Shown: positions 10,888-24,174 of the stretch, piece after piece
How the letters are laid out: the number at the start of each line of letters is the position of its first letter
How positions within the stretch are numbered: the first letter of the stretch is position 1
Source of the DNA: Basidiobolus meristosporus CBS 931.73
Taxonomy: Eukaryota; Basidiobolomycota; Basidiobolomycetes; Basidiobolales; Basidiobolaceae
Direction: 5' to 3'
NCBI GenBank assembly: GCA_002104905.1
Contig: MCFE01000054.1
Span: 1-64,000 of the forward strand
Length of the DNA: 64,000 nucleotides
Position numbers and translations under genes: made by a program
Notes under the pieces: generated by a model
Database searches by the model: none
Told to the model about the DNA's origin: nothing
What the model saw: only the letters and a program-made list of their open reading frames with translations

Positions 10888-11841
10888 CTAATCTTTGAAC
10901 ATTTCTCCCAACTCCTGTGATCTAGTGTTAGCGGCCAAAACTCCCTTTTCTATCCATTCTCTGACTTCGCCGCGCTGCATGGTTGTGATGGCTGCTTCGG
11001 TAGTACCATTTGGTGATGTAACCCTACGACGAAGTTCGGCAAATTCTTCACCACTTTTTTCCGCCATCTTCGCAGCGCCAAGGCAGGTTTGAACTGCCAA
11101 AGCACTAGCAATTTCCTTAGGGAGACCAGCCTTTACACCGGCATTCTCTGTATTTCAAAAAAAAAAAAAAAGAATTAAAATCCGACCAGATCAAGCCACT
11201 AAACAGGACTTACCCATAGCCTCGAGCATCAGGAAGAAATAGGCTGGACCAGAACCACTGACCGCCGTGACTGCGTCCAGTAGCTGTTCGTCTTCAAGCC
11301 ACTGAGTTTTAGAAATAGAACATAGTATTTCGTTGGCAACCTCTTTGTGCTCTTCAGTAGCATAACGATTAGCGTAAAGCCCAGTGGCTCCACAAAGTAC
11401 AAGGGCAGGAGTATTGGGCATGCACCTGACTACTGGAATCTCTGCACCTGGAATTGCCTCACCGTTGTCGTCTGTGGATAGCCAGCGGGCTAATTCTGTA
11501 GTGCGGATACCGGCGGCAATTGTTATAACTAGAGGCTTCGCCTCAATTAATGCTGAGCTCAAGCTGAGAGCAACTTGCTTCATCACCTGTGGTTTGACAG
11601 CAAACACAACGACCTGCGCTTTTGAACGGTTGTTTCCTTCATAGCCTGTGATGGCTGAAGTGTTATCTGGGGCCAGATTGATTCCAAAGGTGTCATGCAT
11701 GTATTGTGCACGAGCTGTTACGATCTCAGACAATGTGATATTTGCGCGGTCAAAGCCGTTTTCGATCAAACCACCTATGATGGCTTCGGCCATATTACCG
11801 CCACCGATGAAGGTGATGTGTTGGGCTCCAGTACGAGTCAT
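10888..11841 (-). CDS. PRO3: Pyrroline-5-carboxylate reductase
   Basis: Two exons, 11841-11214 and 11147-10888, joined in phase (888 nt, 295 aa). Catalyses the last step of proline synthesis, NAD(P)H-dependent reduction of pyrroline-5-carboxylate. The N-terminus has the Rossmann motif FIGGGNMAEAIIGGL; VFAVKPQ and MPNTPALV follow; the C-terminal signature is split by the intron: DAVTAVSGSGPAYFF then ENAGVKAGLP. Length is close to the 286 aa yeast enzyme. The intron (66 nt) has donor gtaagt and a T-rich run of about 15 nt before the acceptor atacag. Start at 11841 gives the normal N-terminal spacing to the glycine-rich loop. Confidence 0.95.
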
Positions 11842-12515
11842 TGTCAGTTAGGCTTCCAAATCTATGCTAAAACAAATGGTCTATGTGTATCCTTTGATTT
11901 TCAATGGATATACAAGCTAGAGATTGAGGATGAAAAACTTGGCATTCGCCTATTTAAGACTGGGTCCTGTACGAGATCAATACCCAAAGCTGATCACACG
12001 ACACGCAAAGATTTTGATCTCTTAGCCGACGCTTCCCAGTTTATGCAGTCATATGATTTGATATTTTCTTTCGAGCCATATACCAGACCAAACTGGGTGT
12101 TTGTCCACGATTGAGAGATCCAAAGTCAACCAAAGATCCAATGAAAACACTCTTTCTGGGTGGACTATCCAGCAAGGGTGTTACACAGTAGTTATTGAGC
12201 ATCCAACTCACACCCCTACAAACCAGATATCCTATCATGGTTAGCTTATCAATGGAAATCTTATCGGGGCTTCACGTGTGATCTGGGTGGGTGGGGTCAG
12301 ATGTCGACTAAAGCTCCGGTAGTTTATATTGTCTTGTATGACTATGAACCGGTTCTCTCACGATAGATGATGCTATGGGACGTTCAGTGGCATTGATCTA
12401 ATCTGTTGAGTCAAGTCTGCTACGAGTGAGTAAGTGTGAGTCATGCTTTTGCGTCTGCCTCGGCTCTAACTGGTTGATAATAACACCAATAGGTATATTT
12501 TACTCGAATTAAACG

Positions 12516-12601
12516 ATGGCTACTGCTCCTACTTGGGGAGGAGCCAAAGCCCCACTGCATTGGAAGGAATATTCCACGTTTACCCACCAATATTGGTCAC
12601 A
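12516..12601 (+). CDS. Possible orphan first exon
   Basis: An ATG in good context (AAACGATGGCT) opens a 28-codon frame starting MATAPTWGGAKAPLHW and ending at a good donor (gtgagt at 12602). The peptide looks natural and could be the start of a small protein, but I could not find a second exon that continues it. Identity unknown. It may be a decayed gene. Confidence 0.22.
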
Positions 12602-13702
12602 GTGAGTGTTGTTGAATTAGAATAGGCACGGTCATTTTAGACAGCCCGTGTCACTCTAATATATTGTGTATGTGCATCAGCTGTCGTTGATCAGGAAGTT
12701 GTGTTTGTGACTCTTCAATCGATATATGAATATCCTTAGTCAGGTTGTGCGATTTGTACGAATACATCATAACAACTTTAGCATGGACTTAAGCTAGTTT
12801 AGATTTAACAAATGTTGCCCAGTGTTTTTTGACTCATCTGCTACAGTCGTTCCGAATTGGAGTATTATTTCCACTACTGGTGACTTGCGATAAATAATAT
12901 TCATTCCGCTGTTGCCATTGATATCAAAATCTTCGGACCTTGCCAACCTTTGAGTGCAGGATTACATAATCATTGGCTTTCGGTATGAAAATGTCTTCAA
13001 AGTTTGATGCCTCAGTAATTTTCTATGGTAGCAACAACAGGCCACCTCTCAGGAAAAAGAAGCTTGGGAAACGAATCCAACTTGGTTCTCTATACTCTGT
13101 TGGAGGTATAGGGAAGTTTTCGAGAGCTCTTTGTCCTTCTAGGCGCTTCCAAACCAAGTTTACATTACGTGTATGCATCTCAAACAGGCACAAAGTTAAT
13201 CTTGATGCTTGCCAAGTCGTAACTAGAAAACCTCAAAACCAGGAAAAGAAACATCATGAATAACATGGTTAGTATGGTGATCCCAGTACGGGATAGCTAG
13301 CTTCATAGTCAGGTCTGCTGTTGATACGAGGTGACCGAGTTAGAAACCCAACTTGCTTCAATTCAGACTATCTGAGTCGCAGTCATAAGTCAACTATTTC
13401 GTGCTGAAAAACCATTGGGGTTGATGATTTGTTCAGGGAAATGCCCCAAAGCGATCAAAACAATCAGGTGAGCGCTCTTGCAATGATAGTCATGTGCATT
13501 GTGTTCTTTGATGGTTGCTATCTTAACTATAATTGTTTCATTTTCTGAAAACATCAATTCCTCGGCTAGAGATACTCCTGACAATTCATAGACTAATAGC
13601 TAATAAAAGATCAATTAATGCTTGTGAAGCATCAGTCAACAGAAATGATGTCTTAACAAGAGTACATATATGCTTTCCACTACCTAGTGATTACTTAACG
13701 CT

Positions 13703-14059
13703 TTAGTCGTGGCTTATAGCTGACTCAATGGGATTTGTATGCTGATCTTGGACTTCCCTACCCTCACCTCCGACATAGACCAACCCTGCTTTATATAGGC
13801 ATTTGTGACGGATTTCACAGCCAAACGAATCCAATGAGATGTTGCCTCGAAACACAGGAGTTATCAATATATTTGGGCCGATCTCAGAGTTCAAATACGC
13901 GATCACCTCTGGCTGTGTAGCAAACCCAAAGACATGTACCATTGTTGATTTATCGTATTTTAGCTTTAATGAACCAACAAAACTAGTCCAAAAAAGTAGT
14001 GAACGCAACAGTGGAGGGAATCTTCGAAATCCCCCAAAATAGCCAGAGACATGTTTCAT
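13703..14059 (-). CDS. Hypothetical ORF, unrecognised
   Basis: 118 codons, the longest frame in a gene-poor stretch. An internal Met (MVHVFGFATQPEVIAYLNSE) begins the part that looks most protein-like. No motif, signal peptide or membrane segment that I can name. No neighbour supports it; it may be chance. Confidence 0.2.
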   Translation of the reverse strand: MKHVSGYFGGFRRFPPLLRSLLFWTSFVGSLKLKYDKSTMVHVFGFATQPEVIAYLNSEIGPNILITPVFRGNISLDSFGCEIRHKCLYKAGLVYVGGEGREVQDQHTNPIESAISHD

Positions 14060-15593
14060 AATACTGGATTGATTCGAACTCTATACGTGTTGCTCACGGA
14101 CTTCAAAAAACTACGCAGTACCCTCGTTCATGCTGATTTTCCACTACTACTGCATCCAACCCAAATCCGAGGCATTCAGTATTTGAGGCCGGGAGGGATA
14201 AAAAGAAGGTTCGTCCTGCGAGAACAGCGGCCAATAAGGGGGGTGATGTATCGTATTCTTATAGTGAAATTAGATTCCTTTTGGACTGATGTTAACACCA
14301 ACGTAATCACATATTTAAAGAGCTCAGGCTAATACAGCAGCTCCCTTGCATGTATTTTAGCTCATGCAACCCATTTTTGAGTATCACTTACCGTTTCTCG
14401 TAGTCGTGAACTGTCTATCGAATTTTATGTCATTGTAAGGCGAAATCGATTTTGTATGGCTCATTGCAGGGAGATTCATTATGGAGGTCTTCTACCGAAA
14501 GAATGTCACAAATGTCTAGTAAGAGGATGCTAAACCCATTTATTGGTGTTACGTTGAGCATCAATTAATCTCTCAGCTCATTGTCGCAATGAAATTGGAG
14601 TGCTTGCGATAAAACCCGTGGAACCAAGGCCAAATTGAATAGTCACATAAATATATTATTGTTTCGTCAATTCAATTCATTCCTGCGCCGGAAGGTGCTT
14701 TACGCCGCCAACCTTTTGATTGTTTCAAAACAAATAAGCTTGTGTTACGTAGGCGATTGCTATCCAGTCAATGATTACCTGAAAGTGAACAATTGCTAAA
14801 ATCATGATTGTTCGTAACAATGGGATTACATTCAGTGTTTCTATATTAGACACTATCCTTTATTAGTGGATATGATATGATCAAAATTCCCCTAACCCTA
14901 CATTTATCCTCGACTGTTCTATTTTAGCAGGGTGTTATCTCATGTTTGGTTTAATACATAAATCCTTGTGCACTCACTGGCTTGGCCACTATATACACTT
15001 GGTTCTTAACCAATTACGAAGTCTTTCCAAGGTCAAAGGCAATCAAGCCAAAAAACCTTGGTAAGTAGTCCTCTCATTAATTATTACCTATTTGCATCAG
15101 TTGCTGACCGGCTGTTTCTGTATCAATTGAACTTCCGCGTACATAGAGAAGCGGCATATTACTCTAACTGTTCAAAGCCTCCAGGTTGCCTCTTCGGCTC
15201 GAGTCCTCTAACATTAAGGCTGTATGCTAACATCTTCCTCGGCAGATTACCTAAACCAGCGAGCTATACCCGGGCTATAGCGGAAAGGCGAAATATTCAT
15301 TCAATAGCCACCCAATCACCACAGCCTCTAACAGCTTCTCCGAAACCATATAATTTTGCTGACTTCCCTCACACAGATCAATCGCATAGCAGTCAGATCG
15401 ATAGCATCGACTTTGATACGAAGCTTACTCAGAAAAAGTGCCTCAGCCTTTAGTCCCAATCCGCCTCTCTCAGAATATTCTTGCTTTATTCAGGACCTCG
15501 ATTATTTTGCGCAAAATCTTCAAGCCTCGCTCCTCGAGTCAGTGAAGCTAAATCATCATTTCACTTGGCACACAATCTTTCACCGCCTCGAAT

Positions 15594-18500
15594 ATGACTC
15601 GCGAGAGCAAAGAGAATTCCCAACTTTCAGTAATATCAAATTACGACAATTCAGGAAGCCCTAGTAGCAATCACTCGCATTCTGGCGTCTGGAAAACCCT
15701 TCGGAATAAAATTCCCGAGAATTTCATTCCCGCAGCCTCTCATATCAGTAATGTAAAGGAGAAAGAAAAGAAGAAGTTTTTTCAATTCGGGAAGCGTAAA
15801 GTCAAAGACAAGATCGGTGGTTCGCAGGGTATTTTGTTGCAGTCATTCTGCAGAAGTCCACACATCGATGAACTCACAGCCTTTTCCCGGTAGATCACAG
15901 CAGAAAAGGCTCATACTCTTCAGATAAAAGTCCGTATACTGACGAGAATAGAACACATGTATTGAATCGTCGCGAGAGTGATGGTGCGTGGCAGAATCGC
16001 AAACAGAGCGATGACGATCTACAACCGGTACCCATCTCCTGCTAGCAACAAATTGACATACTCGGAACTAACATTATTGTATAGATTCGTGGAATCAATG
16101 GCTCGGAATGTTAGTATATTGTCTCTATTGTTTTCAGCAAATACTTAATCTATTAAAATTAGTGGAGATGGATGGCATAGTTGATCCCGAGGCAATCGCC
16201 CGAGCTAATAGTAGATCAAATACAATGTCATTTATCGAAGGCTTAGATAATTCGATTCGACTAGAGGATTGGAATCACAAAGTAATGCATAGAAAAGAAT
16301 CATCGGAGGCCTGGCTTCCACCTGAATCGTGGGCTGTTGCTTTGCCCACTTCAAGTCAACAAGTCACCGATGACGAGGAGGACTATCAAGGAGTTCAACC
16401 AGTCGAAACCGAAAAATCCCCGAGTACAGAGCCGGTATACCTCAGGATCGAATATGGTTATGCATCAATATACTAATTGCGCATCATTGCGTGTTTGCAG
16501 TTTTGTATCCGCATCTTTAGGGAGGATTCTACTTTCGGCACCGTTACTGTTCCAGCACACATCACTACTGCCGAGCTGTGTGAAATTTTGGGAAGAAAGT
16601 TTTTTCTTCCCGATCCATCGAAGTACAATCTATACGTGCATAGGCATGGGCTTGGTAATTCGTTTCATGGTAATCGCATCGGCTTTCTTGTTATTCATCA
16701 GTCCTTCAGCGAGAATAATGTCACCACAGGAGCGGCCTATTCAGTATCTTAAACGAATGTTGGAGCAAATGGGATACGAAAGTAAGGATAAGCTTAGGGA
16801 TCAGGGCCGAGAAGACAACACCTATCTATGCCGATTTACGTTCAGCCTTACCAGCCTCCAAGCGTCGAACATGGTGGGATTTTTACATGCGAGTGACCGA
16901 TTTTGCTAGTCTTACCAACTAAGCCACTTCATACTAGGAAAGGGAATGCTGGCCAGCAAGTTTCCAGCAAGTCGAGCTTCCCTTACGCAATTTACAAACA
17001 GTTCCAATAGTACTGTTTAGACATACATCCATGATCGTTAGCTTAAATCTCTCCAAGAACCTGATGATTGATATTCCATCGGATTTTATTCAGGCTTGCA
17101 CAAGCTTAAAAGATTTGAGACTAAGCAACAACGAGTATAAGCACATCCCGAGCAGTATCCGTTTTGCAAACAACTTGGAATACCTAGACTTGTCACACAA
17201 CAGACTAAAGGAGGTAGAGTCCGCTCAGTTGCACACAATTACCAGTCTTAAAAGGCTACTGCTTCTGAATAATCGAATCCAACTACTCCCACTAGAGCTC
17301 GGGAAGCTTGTAAACTTAACTAACCTTGATATATCCAACAACAAGTTGACGGAGTTTCCAAATTCTGTCTGCGAGCTTGCCAGCTTAAAAGAGCTGAATA
17401 TATCGTTCAACCGACTGTATCTGATCCCCGAAACAATCGGGAAGTTGGTCTGTTTGGAGAAGCTGAACCTATCTTGCAATCAAATATCCGGCTCATTACC
17501 CAAAGGATTCCAACACCTACATGATCTAGCCGAGCTGGATATTCGCCGAAATAAGATCCATGATTTAGACGCCCTCGATTCTCTACCCAAGTTGGAGAGG
17601 CTGTTCAGTGATCATAACTCCATATCCAATTTCACCACTAGATTTCAGACACTCAAGAGTCTATCACTGTCGAAGAATCATCTCACCCACTTCAATCCGG
17701 CCTGTGTATCCAATACGCTGACTGACCTCAATCTGTCTTCGAGCAAGCTTTCTACGTTACCAGAAGATATCTTCGAACACCTAGGAGGACTACAGCGGCT
17801 AAACTTGGATAACAACCATCTTGTGTATATTCCTAGTTGCATTAGTGCATTAACGAACCTAGAGATTTTCAAATGTGCCAACAACCTGTTGGGTGTTCTG
17901 CCTATCGAAATTGCCGGATTGACCCGGCTCCGCTTTTTAGATATTCACAACAATAATTTAAAAGTTCTACCCGAAGAGCTTTGGTGGTGTCCGAAGTTAG
18001 TCTTACTAAACGCCAGCTCCAATCTTTTGGAAACCTTCCCGACGCCAAATGCCTCTCCACCGAACCTCAACTCTGCCCCCACCACTTCGCGAACTTCGGC
18101 GCAGCCAAGAAGAGCCGACAACTTGCCCACTCGCACCTCGCCACCACCTCTATCACTGTCATTGCACAAGTTGATGCTGGGAGACAATCGATTGACCGAT
18201 GACATCTTTCCCCCAATTAGCTTGTTGACCGAACTCCGGGTATTGAATGTATCATTCAATGCGATCTATGAGATTCCTCCGAAGACTCTATTTGGTATGG
18301 TGAACTTGGTCGAGCTATATCTGTCCGGAAACCAAATCAGTTCTTTACCCACGGATGAAATCGAGCGACTTCGTAGTCTACGGATCCTACACGTCAACGC
18401 AAACAAGTTGCACACATTGCCTGCGGAGCTGGGAAAGATAGGGAAGCTAGAAGTGTTAGATGTGGGCAGCAATAACCTGAAATACAACATATCGAATTGG

Positions 18501-21038
18501 CCGTATGATTGGAACTGGAACTGGAACCTAGAACTTCGTTATCTAAATCTGTCAGGAAACAGACGTCTGCAGATTAAGAACAATCATAACGACCTGAATC
18601 CGAACAGAGGAAGAAACCTGGCCGACTTCAGCTCCTTGCACGTTTTGAGCGTGCTTGGTTTGATGGATGTTACTCTCATGGTGGGCGTTCCAGAAGAAAC
18701 GGACAAACGCAGAATTCGTACCTCAATCTCGGAGGCAAATCACATGAGTTACGGCATGGCCGATTATCTCGGCCCTTCAGGTGTCCTTTGCTCGTGGGAT
18801 TTAGCAGTGCTGAAGTTCCGAAGCTCGGAGAATGAGTGTCTATTTGCCCTGTTCGACTCGCTGAATGTGAAGCAAGGCGGCTCGGTGTTCACGAAGTACC
18901 TGAATGACTGGTTCACATTCCATTTCATTTCGGAGCTGAAAAAGCTACGAGGATCATCGGAAACTGCCGAAGACGCCCTACGTCGTACGTTCTTGGGAAT
19001 AGAAAAAGAGCTAGGGACATTTGCAATTGAAGAGGGTAGTAACGCTGGCGCCTCTGCTCTGGTGATTTACATCTGCGATAAGACCCTCTATGTAGCCAAC
19101 GTTGGAGACGCTCTAGCAGTCATTTCTCGAGGAAGTACCGCACAGTTGATATCCACGAAACACTCAGCATGGAACCAAAAGGAAATTTACCGAATCCGAG
19201 ACTCTGCTGGTTGGATATCACCCAACGGTTTAGTTGGTGGCCAAGTTGGTACCTCTAGATGCTTCGGGCACTTCAACCTTTTGCCAGCGATCAACGCAAA
19301 TCCAGCCATTCAGACAGTGAAGCTTGGGGAGCAAGATGAATTTGTGATCATGGCTAGCAAAGGCCTGTGGGATTACGTTTCATACCAAACCGCTGTTGAT
19401 GTAGCCCGTACGTCGAGATTTGACCTGATGTTGGCTGCACAGAAGCTGCGCGACATCGCCATTACGTATGGTGCCAGTGAAAGCATTGTGGTGATGATCA
19501 TCAGCGTGTGTGATCTGTTTAACAAGCAGCCTAGACAAGGCAAAAATGGTAGCAACCCACAGTCACATCTGGGCAAAGGAATGTTTGGATTTGCCGAAGG
19601 GCACGACGAGACAAACCTGGATTTCAAGAGTCGACGGGGAAAGCCTGAGATCGCCGAGAATTGCGCAGGGAGATTGGAACGGGAGATCCAGCCTCCTGTT
19701 GGTACGGTAGCGCTAGTGTTTACTGATATCAAGAACTCCACATTTCTCTGGGAGACTCTTCCAAAAGCCATGAACAATGCCATTAGAGTCCACAATCAGA
19801 TCATGCGACGTTTACTGCGCACCATTGGTGGCTACGAGGTGAAAACTGAAGGGGATGCTTTCATGGTATCGTTTCCCACAGTCGCCTCAGCATTACGGTG
19901 GTGCTTGACCGTGCAATTGCAACTGTTGCAGGCAGATTGGCCCCAAGAAATCCTAAATTCAGAGGACGGCCGTGAAATATTCGGGCCTGGTTTGACGAAT
20001 GAGCTCGTGTATCGTGGACTATCGGTTAGAATGGGAATTCATTATGGAAAACCAGTCCACGAAGAAGATCCCATTACAAAGCGTATGGATTACTTTGGGC
20101 CTATGGTAAATAGATCCGCTCGTATATGCAATGTTGCCGATGGTGGGCAAATATGCGCTAGTGCGGATGTAATCAACGAAATCAACAATATACCAGGGAT
20201 TTTCGATGAGCTACCAGAGTCCGATACCCCTGATGAAGATCTGTCGTCCTCCGAAAGCGGGCACGAGATGGCACTAAGGCGACTCCGGCTAGAAATCATT
20301 CACCTCGGCAAACGAAAGTTAAAGGGCCTCGAAACCCCCGAAGAGCTGTCTCTGGTTTATCCGAAATCCCTATTAGCTCGCTATGTACAATGGCAACAAG
20401 CTCAGGCCAAAGAAGAGCCGGTGGTGGTCAATGAAAAGGCACTGATTCAAACGATTGATCCCGCCTTAATACGATCACTAGGTTACATCTGTATACGTCT
20501 TGAACGAATGGCATCTGGTAGCGTGATCCCATCCAATCGGCGGGCTTCACGGTCGGAGACCTCCAGCAGTTTACTTACCCTTCACGTTAAAGATAATGCA
20601 GAAGACTACGAGTTGTTGAGGATTATGGAAGGGCTAGTGACACGAATCGAAAACGCCTACTCTACCATCTACCTGAAAAAATTCGAGTCCATCACGAATA
20701 CAGTTGCGGATATATTCGGGAAGGGGTTGGACATGAGTGACATTGACCTTAATAGTCTGCGCAAAGCACTGGAGCAATTTCGTGACATCTTGGCAACAAA
20801 CACTGCAAGTTCGCAGTCTAAGCCCAATGTTTTCGACCACAACTCGTCCAACCTCTCTACCATCCAAGCCAACCATCCCAGAATTGATACAACAAACGAA
20901 ATGTCATCCAAAACCAACGATTTCACTTCTGCCTCCTCTGACCAAGCCTCAAACTACAGACCTAGGAATCGACCGTTGGGGATGGTAGTCACCAAGGGAA
21001 TGTCTGATCCCTTCTTACAAGACCTTGCATCACCTTGA
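15594..21038 (+). CDS. CYR1: Adenylate cyclase (RA-LRR-PP2C-like-CYCc)
   Basis: Seven in-phase exons: 15594-15828, 15894-16027, 16085-16109, 16163-16434, 16501-16654, 16710-16873 and 16938-21038; 5085 nt, 1694 aa, near the 1692 aa of the fission yeast enzyme. Makes cAMP for the PKA pathway. Order: Ser-rich basic N-terminus; conserved WLPPESWAV; Ras-association segment IRIFREDSTFGTVTVP from about 223; ERPIQYLKRMLEQMGY and GREDNTYLCRFTF; leucine-rich repeats about 360-880; PP2C-like domain about 905-1190; cyclase catalytic domain from about 1250 with metal aspartates in FTDIKNS (Asp1258) and EGDAF (Asp1301), then DYFGPMVNRSARI. The PP2C metal motif DGHGG is degenerate (FDSLNVKQGG), as usual in fungal cyclases. 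The third exon is only 25 nt. Exons 1-3 are the least certain; from exon 4 on the model is firm. Confidence 0.93.
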
Positions 21039-22666
21039 TGGAGCAGGTCACTTATTTTGGAGAGAAGCTGGTATCTTCGGCAGCAGCAGCATTCCATGAC
21101 ATACTATTTCTTACATATACATCAATACGCCCTTTAAATGTTTGATATTTTCATGCCACAATTTCAAGTGTTCTTACGGAGTCCAACAACATCGATCATC
21201 TTTCAGTCTGCTCGCTGAGCCCGCTGTATTTGATGATCAACAATATCTCTTGGCAAGTACTTCGAAGCGCCATTATACCACACATCAGAGCTGATAGGGA
21301 TGATGGATACTTCCAGAAACTCTATCTGCCCGATCATCATCCTATCCTGACATATTTTCGCCCCCTCAACATGTGTGATCCGCATGAGCCTGGCAGCCAA
21401 CTCCTTCGCCTTGATATGAAATAGATGGGGCTATTGCCAGAAAACTACAATAGGTGAAACGAGAATACTTACCATCAGCTGTATACATCAATTTTTACAT
21501 TTTCCCTGTAAAAATCTGGGTTCAACCATGTCAATACATTCAAAATTACAGCATTTCGTAACAAAACGATTACCTGAGCACATTCGCAGGGATTTGATTA
21601 GAGCTTGGTCAGCCCATATGTTCCTGACGACAATCGGCCATAAATTTAATCATCATTGATCGATTGGATTGATCCGGCCTTTAGCAGTCTAGGATACATG
21701 CTGAGTAGGCATGAATCCAATCTCACTTGTGACCTCGATACCCAATTATGAAATTTCAGGTTACAGCAGCCCCATTTGGACACTTGGTATACATTGGCTT
21801 TTCCAAAGGCATTATTTCAGCTACTCCATGGCAACACAAATAAGGGCTTGGACCTGTTGATGCGCAAGCAATGTAGAATCCCTGATTTAAACGATTACAC
21901 CGCATGCTAGTCTCTATCGTTCTCAAAAAATGGATAGGAATCTAGAACACCACAACCCTGAATTTATTTTATATCATCCGTTTCAACTGTTTGGCGCTGG
22001 CAATAAACGCTGGGAATATCACTGCAACCAGCTCACGCCAGGAGCTGCATTCCAGGCCTTGTTGAATTCCGGCTCTGCTGTCGATCGACCAATGGTGGCA
22101 CTCGTTGTTCACAGCAGAGAAATGTTCTGTGCGCTGGAGAGCCTTCAAATCAAGTGGGTTTTGTTTCTCTTTTGCGTGGTCATAGATCCTCATCCTTCCA
22201 AAGAGGTTTGGATGACTCGTACACAGTGCTGTCGAACCATACGAGTGGAAGAAACTAGCATCGCTGTTCTTGGTGTCATGCCTCTTGCCTTTTTGATATA
22301 TTTGTTAGCAAATCATAGCAGGCCATGGTCAATGATGAGAAAATGAATGTTTGCAGGTTGCTGGTTGCTGAAACCAGAAATACTTGCAGACGGGGAATAT
22401 CTATTGAATTTGTAGTACTCTAAACATTCTGAATTTCCAAAAGATGCTACAAATATTGAGGTGATTTTTAGGTTGTTACTCTGCATCACCCCACCCCTTC
22501 TTTCAGTGCCCTAAGTATAAGCAGGGCTTCCAAATCTTGACCCAAATCAACTGAGGAGCCCTCGACCACCACCCGCTCCTGTCATACAAAGAAAGCGCAT
22601 TCTGGTCAGGAGTATACTTCAACAAAAATCCCCTTTGGCCTTTGTGCAAAAACAACTGCGGGCAAT
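21039..22666. other. Intergenic, nothing recognised
   Basis: 1.6 kb between two plus-strand genes, including the promoter of the RRM gene. The longest frame (21930-22346, plus) shows no domain. Confidence 0.5.
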
Positions 22667-24174
22667 ATGTACAACCCATACCCAACCCTAGATTCCTCCC
22701 TACTGGTCTCCCCACAGCAGTACCAAAGTGGTTACGACCATCACTGCCAAGTTGGCGACCGCTTGTCTTCCACTTTACCCCAAAGCCAACCTGGTAAACC
22801 TATATACAACAGTAAAACCCCTGGTACTTTCTAGATTTACTTACGTACTAACAAACACATTCAGGAAGGACGATTTACGTGGGGAACATCCCTCCCGACA
22901 TACCGGTCGAGGAAGTGCTGAGCCACGTCAGAGGTGGCCCCCTCGAGAGTGTCAAACTATTGCCCGAGAAGAGTTGTATTTTCGTTTCGTTTCTTGATGG
23001 AAACAGTGCCAACTCGTTTTACTACGAGGCCAGCACCAAAAAGATCACAGTAAGAGGCCACGACCTTAAGTTCGGCTGGGGAAAGCCTTCACCTGTCCCA
23101 AACAACATCTTGGTGGCTGTTCAGAGTGGCGCTACCCGCAATGTCTATCTCGGCAGTCTTGGAGGATCCATCACGGAGGAGTATATTCGGGAAGAGTTAT
23201 CAGTATACGGCCCTATCGACTCGATCCGGATTATCAAGGATAAAAACATCGGGTTTGTTCATTTCCTGTCTATTGCCAATGCAATCAGATGTGTTGCTGC
23301 TTTGCAATCAGATTCCAAATGGGCAGGCAAGCGAGTAAATTACGGCAAAGATAGGTGCTCACAGCCGATCAAATTTCCCCGAAGCAATGGAGTTTCAACC
23401 AGAAATATGACTCACCCTGGGTACTCGGGTAGTCTCAGTGGGATACCATATACTCCATATTCTAATCCGCCCCTCCATGACTATGACGGACACGCTCAGC
23501 CGCCTAGCTTCATAGGTGCCGTTTATAATCGCACCATATATTTAGGCAACATTCATCCCGAAACCACCTGTGAGGACATATGCAATGTGATTCGCGGCGG
23601 GATTCTTCACCAGATCCGGTTCCTGGCAGAGAAGCACATCGCCTTCGTAAGTTTTATTGATTCCGTTGCTGCAATATATTTCTACAACCTGGCAAGCTTC
23701 GTTGGCGTCATGGTCAAAAACCGCAGGTTGAAGGTTGGGTGGGGAAAAAGCACCCCTTTGCCACCTGCTGTGGCTGTGGCTGTTCAGTCCGGTGCAACCC
23801 GGAACGTCTACATTGGCAACATCGACGATAGCGTCACCGAGGGAAGATTGAAACAGGACTTTTCAGTGTTTGGAGAAATCGAGCTGGTGAACACCTTGAA
23901 AGATAAGAACTGCGCTTTCGTCAACTTCACAAACATCCTTTCCGCTGTCAAGGCGATCGACGGAATCAGGTCTAACTCGCACTACGCCAATTTTCGTATC
24001 AACTACGGTAAGGACCGCTGTGGGAACCCGGCTAGGGCATTTAGAAATGTCAAGGAGTGGGAGAATACCACTGGGTTATCTTCTTTTAACCATGGTGAAG
24101 GCTTCCTAGAGTGTGGTTCTCTCTATGATCAAATGCTACAAGGACATACTAGGGGGATCTACCAATCTCATTAA
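22667..24174 (+). CDS. Four-RRM RNA-binding protein, Nrd1/Mrn1 family
   Basis: Two exons, 22667-22793 and 22865-24174, in phase (1437 nt, 478 aa); intron 71 nt with a tactaac-like branch site (gtactaac) and acceptor ttcag. Four RNA-recognition motifs start near residues 45, 135, 266 and 356: RNP2 sequences TIYVGN, NVYLGS, TIYLGN, NVYIGN; RNP1 sequences CIFVSFLD, IGFVHFLS, IAFVSFID, CAFVNFTN. The linker VQSGATRNVY appears twice, so the protein is two copies of an RRM pair. WGK and NYGKDRCG follow RRMs 1/3 and 2/4. This architecture is that of fission yeast Nrd1 (msa2), which represses sexual differentiation and binds myosin mRNA, and of yeast Mrn1. Cytoplasmic mRNA regulator by homology. Confidence 0.9.

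Larger units (their letters stand above)
11842..15593. other. 3.7-kb region without an assured gene
   Basis: Between the reductase start and adenylate cyclase. Two weak candidates are listed separately (12516-12601 and 13703-14059). Otherwise only short frames. CpG frequency is ordinary, so it is not a mutated transposon of the type seen further right. Confidence 0.45.

Noticed and set aside
11157-11172. Homopolymer A run near the PRO3 gene
   Set aside because: On the gene strand it is the polypyrimidine tract of the PRO3 intron, so it is explained.
18505-18530. Short tandem TGGAAC repeat in adenylate cyclase
   Set aside because: Only a few units (encoding NWNWN); not expanded enough to be a notable satellite.
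17225-20988. Many antisense and alternative frames inside adenylate cyclase
   Set aside because: Shadows of the coding strand with no motif or promoter of their own.
21930-22346. 138-codon ORF before the RRM gene
   Set aside because: No recognisable domain, odd composition, and an equally open antisense frame; probably chance.
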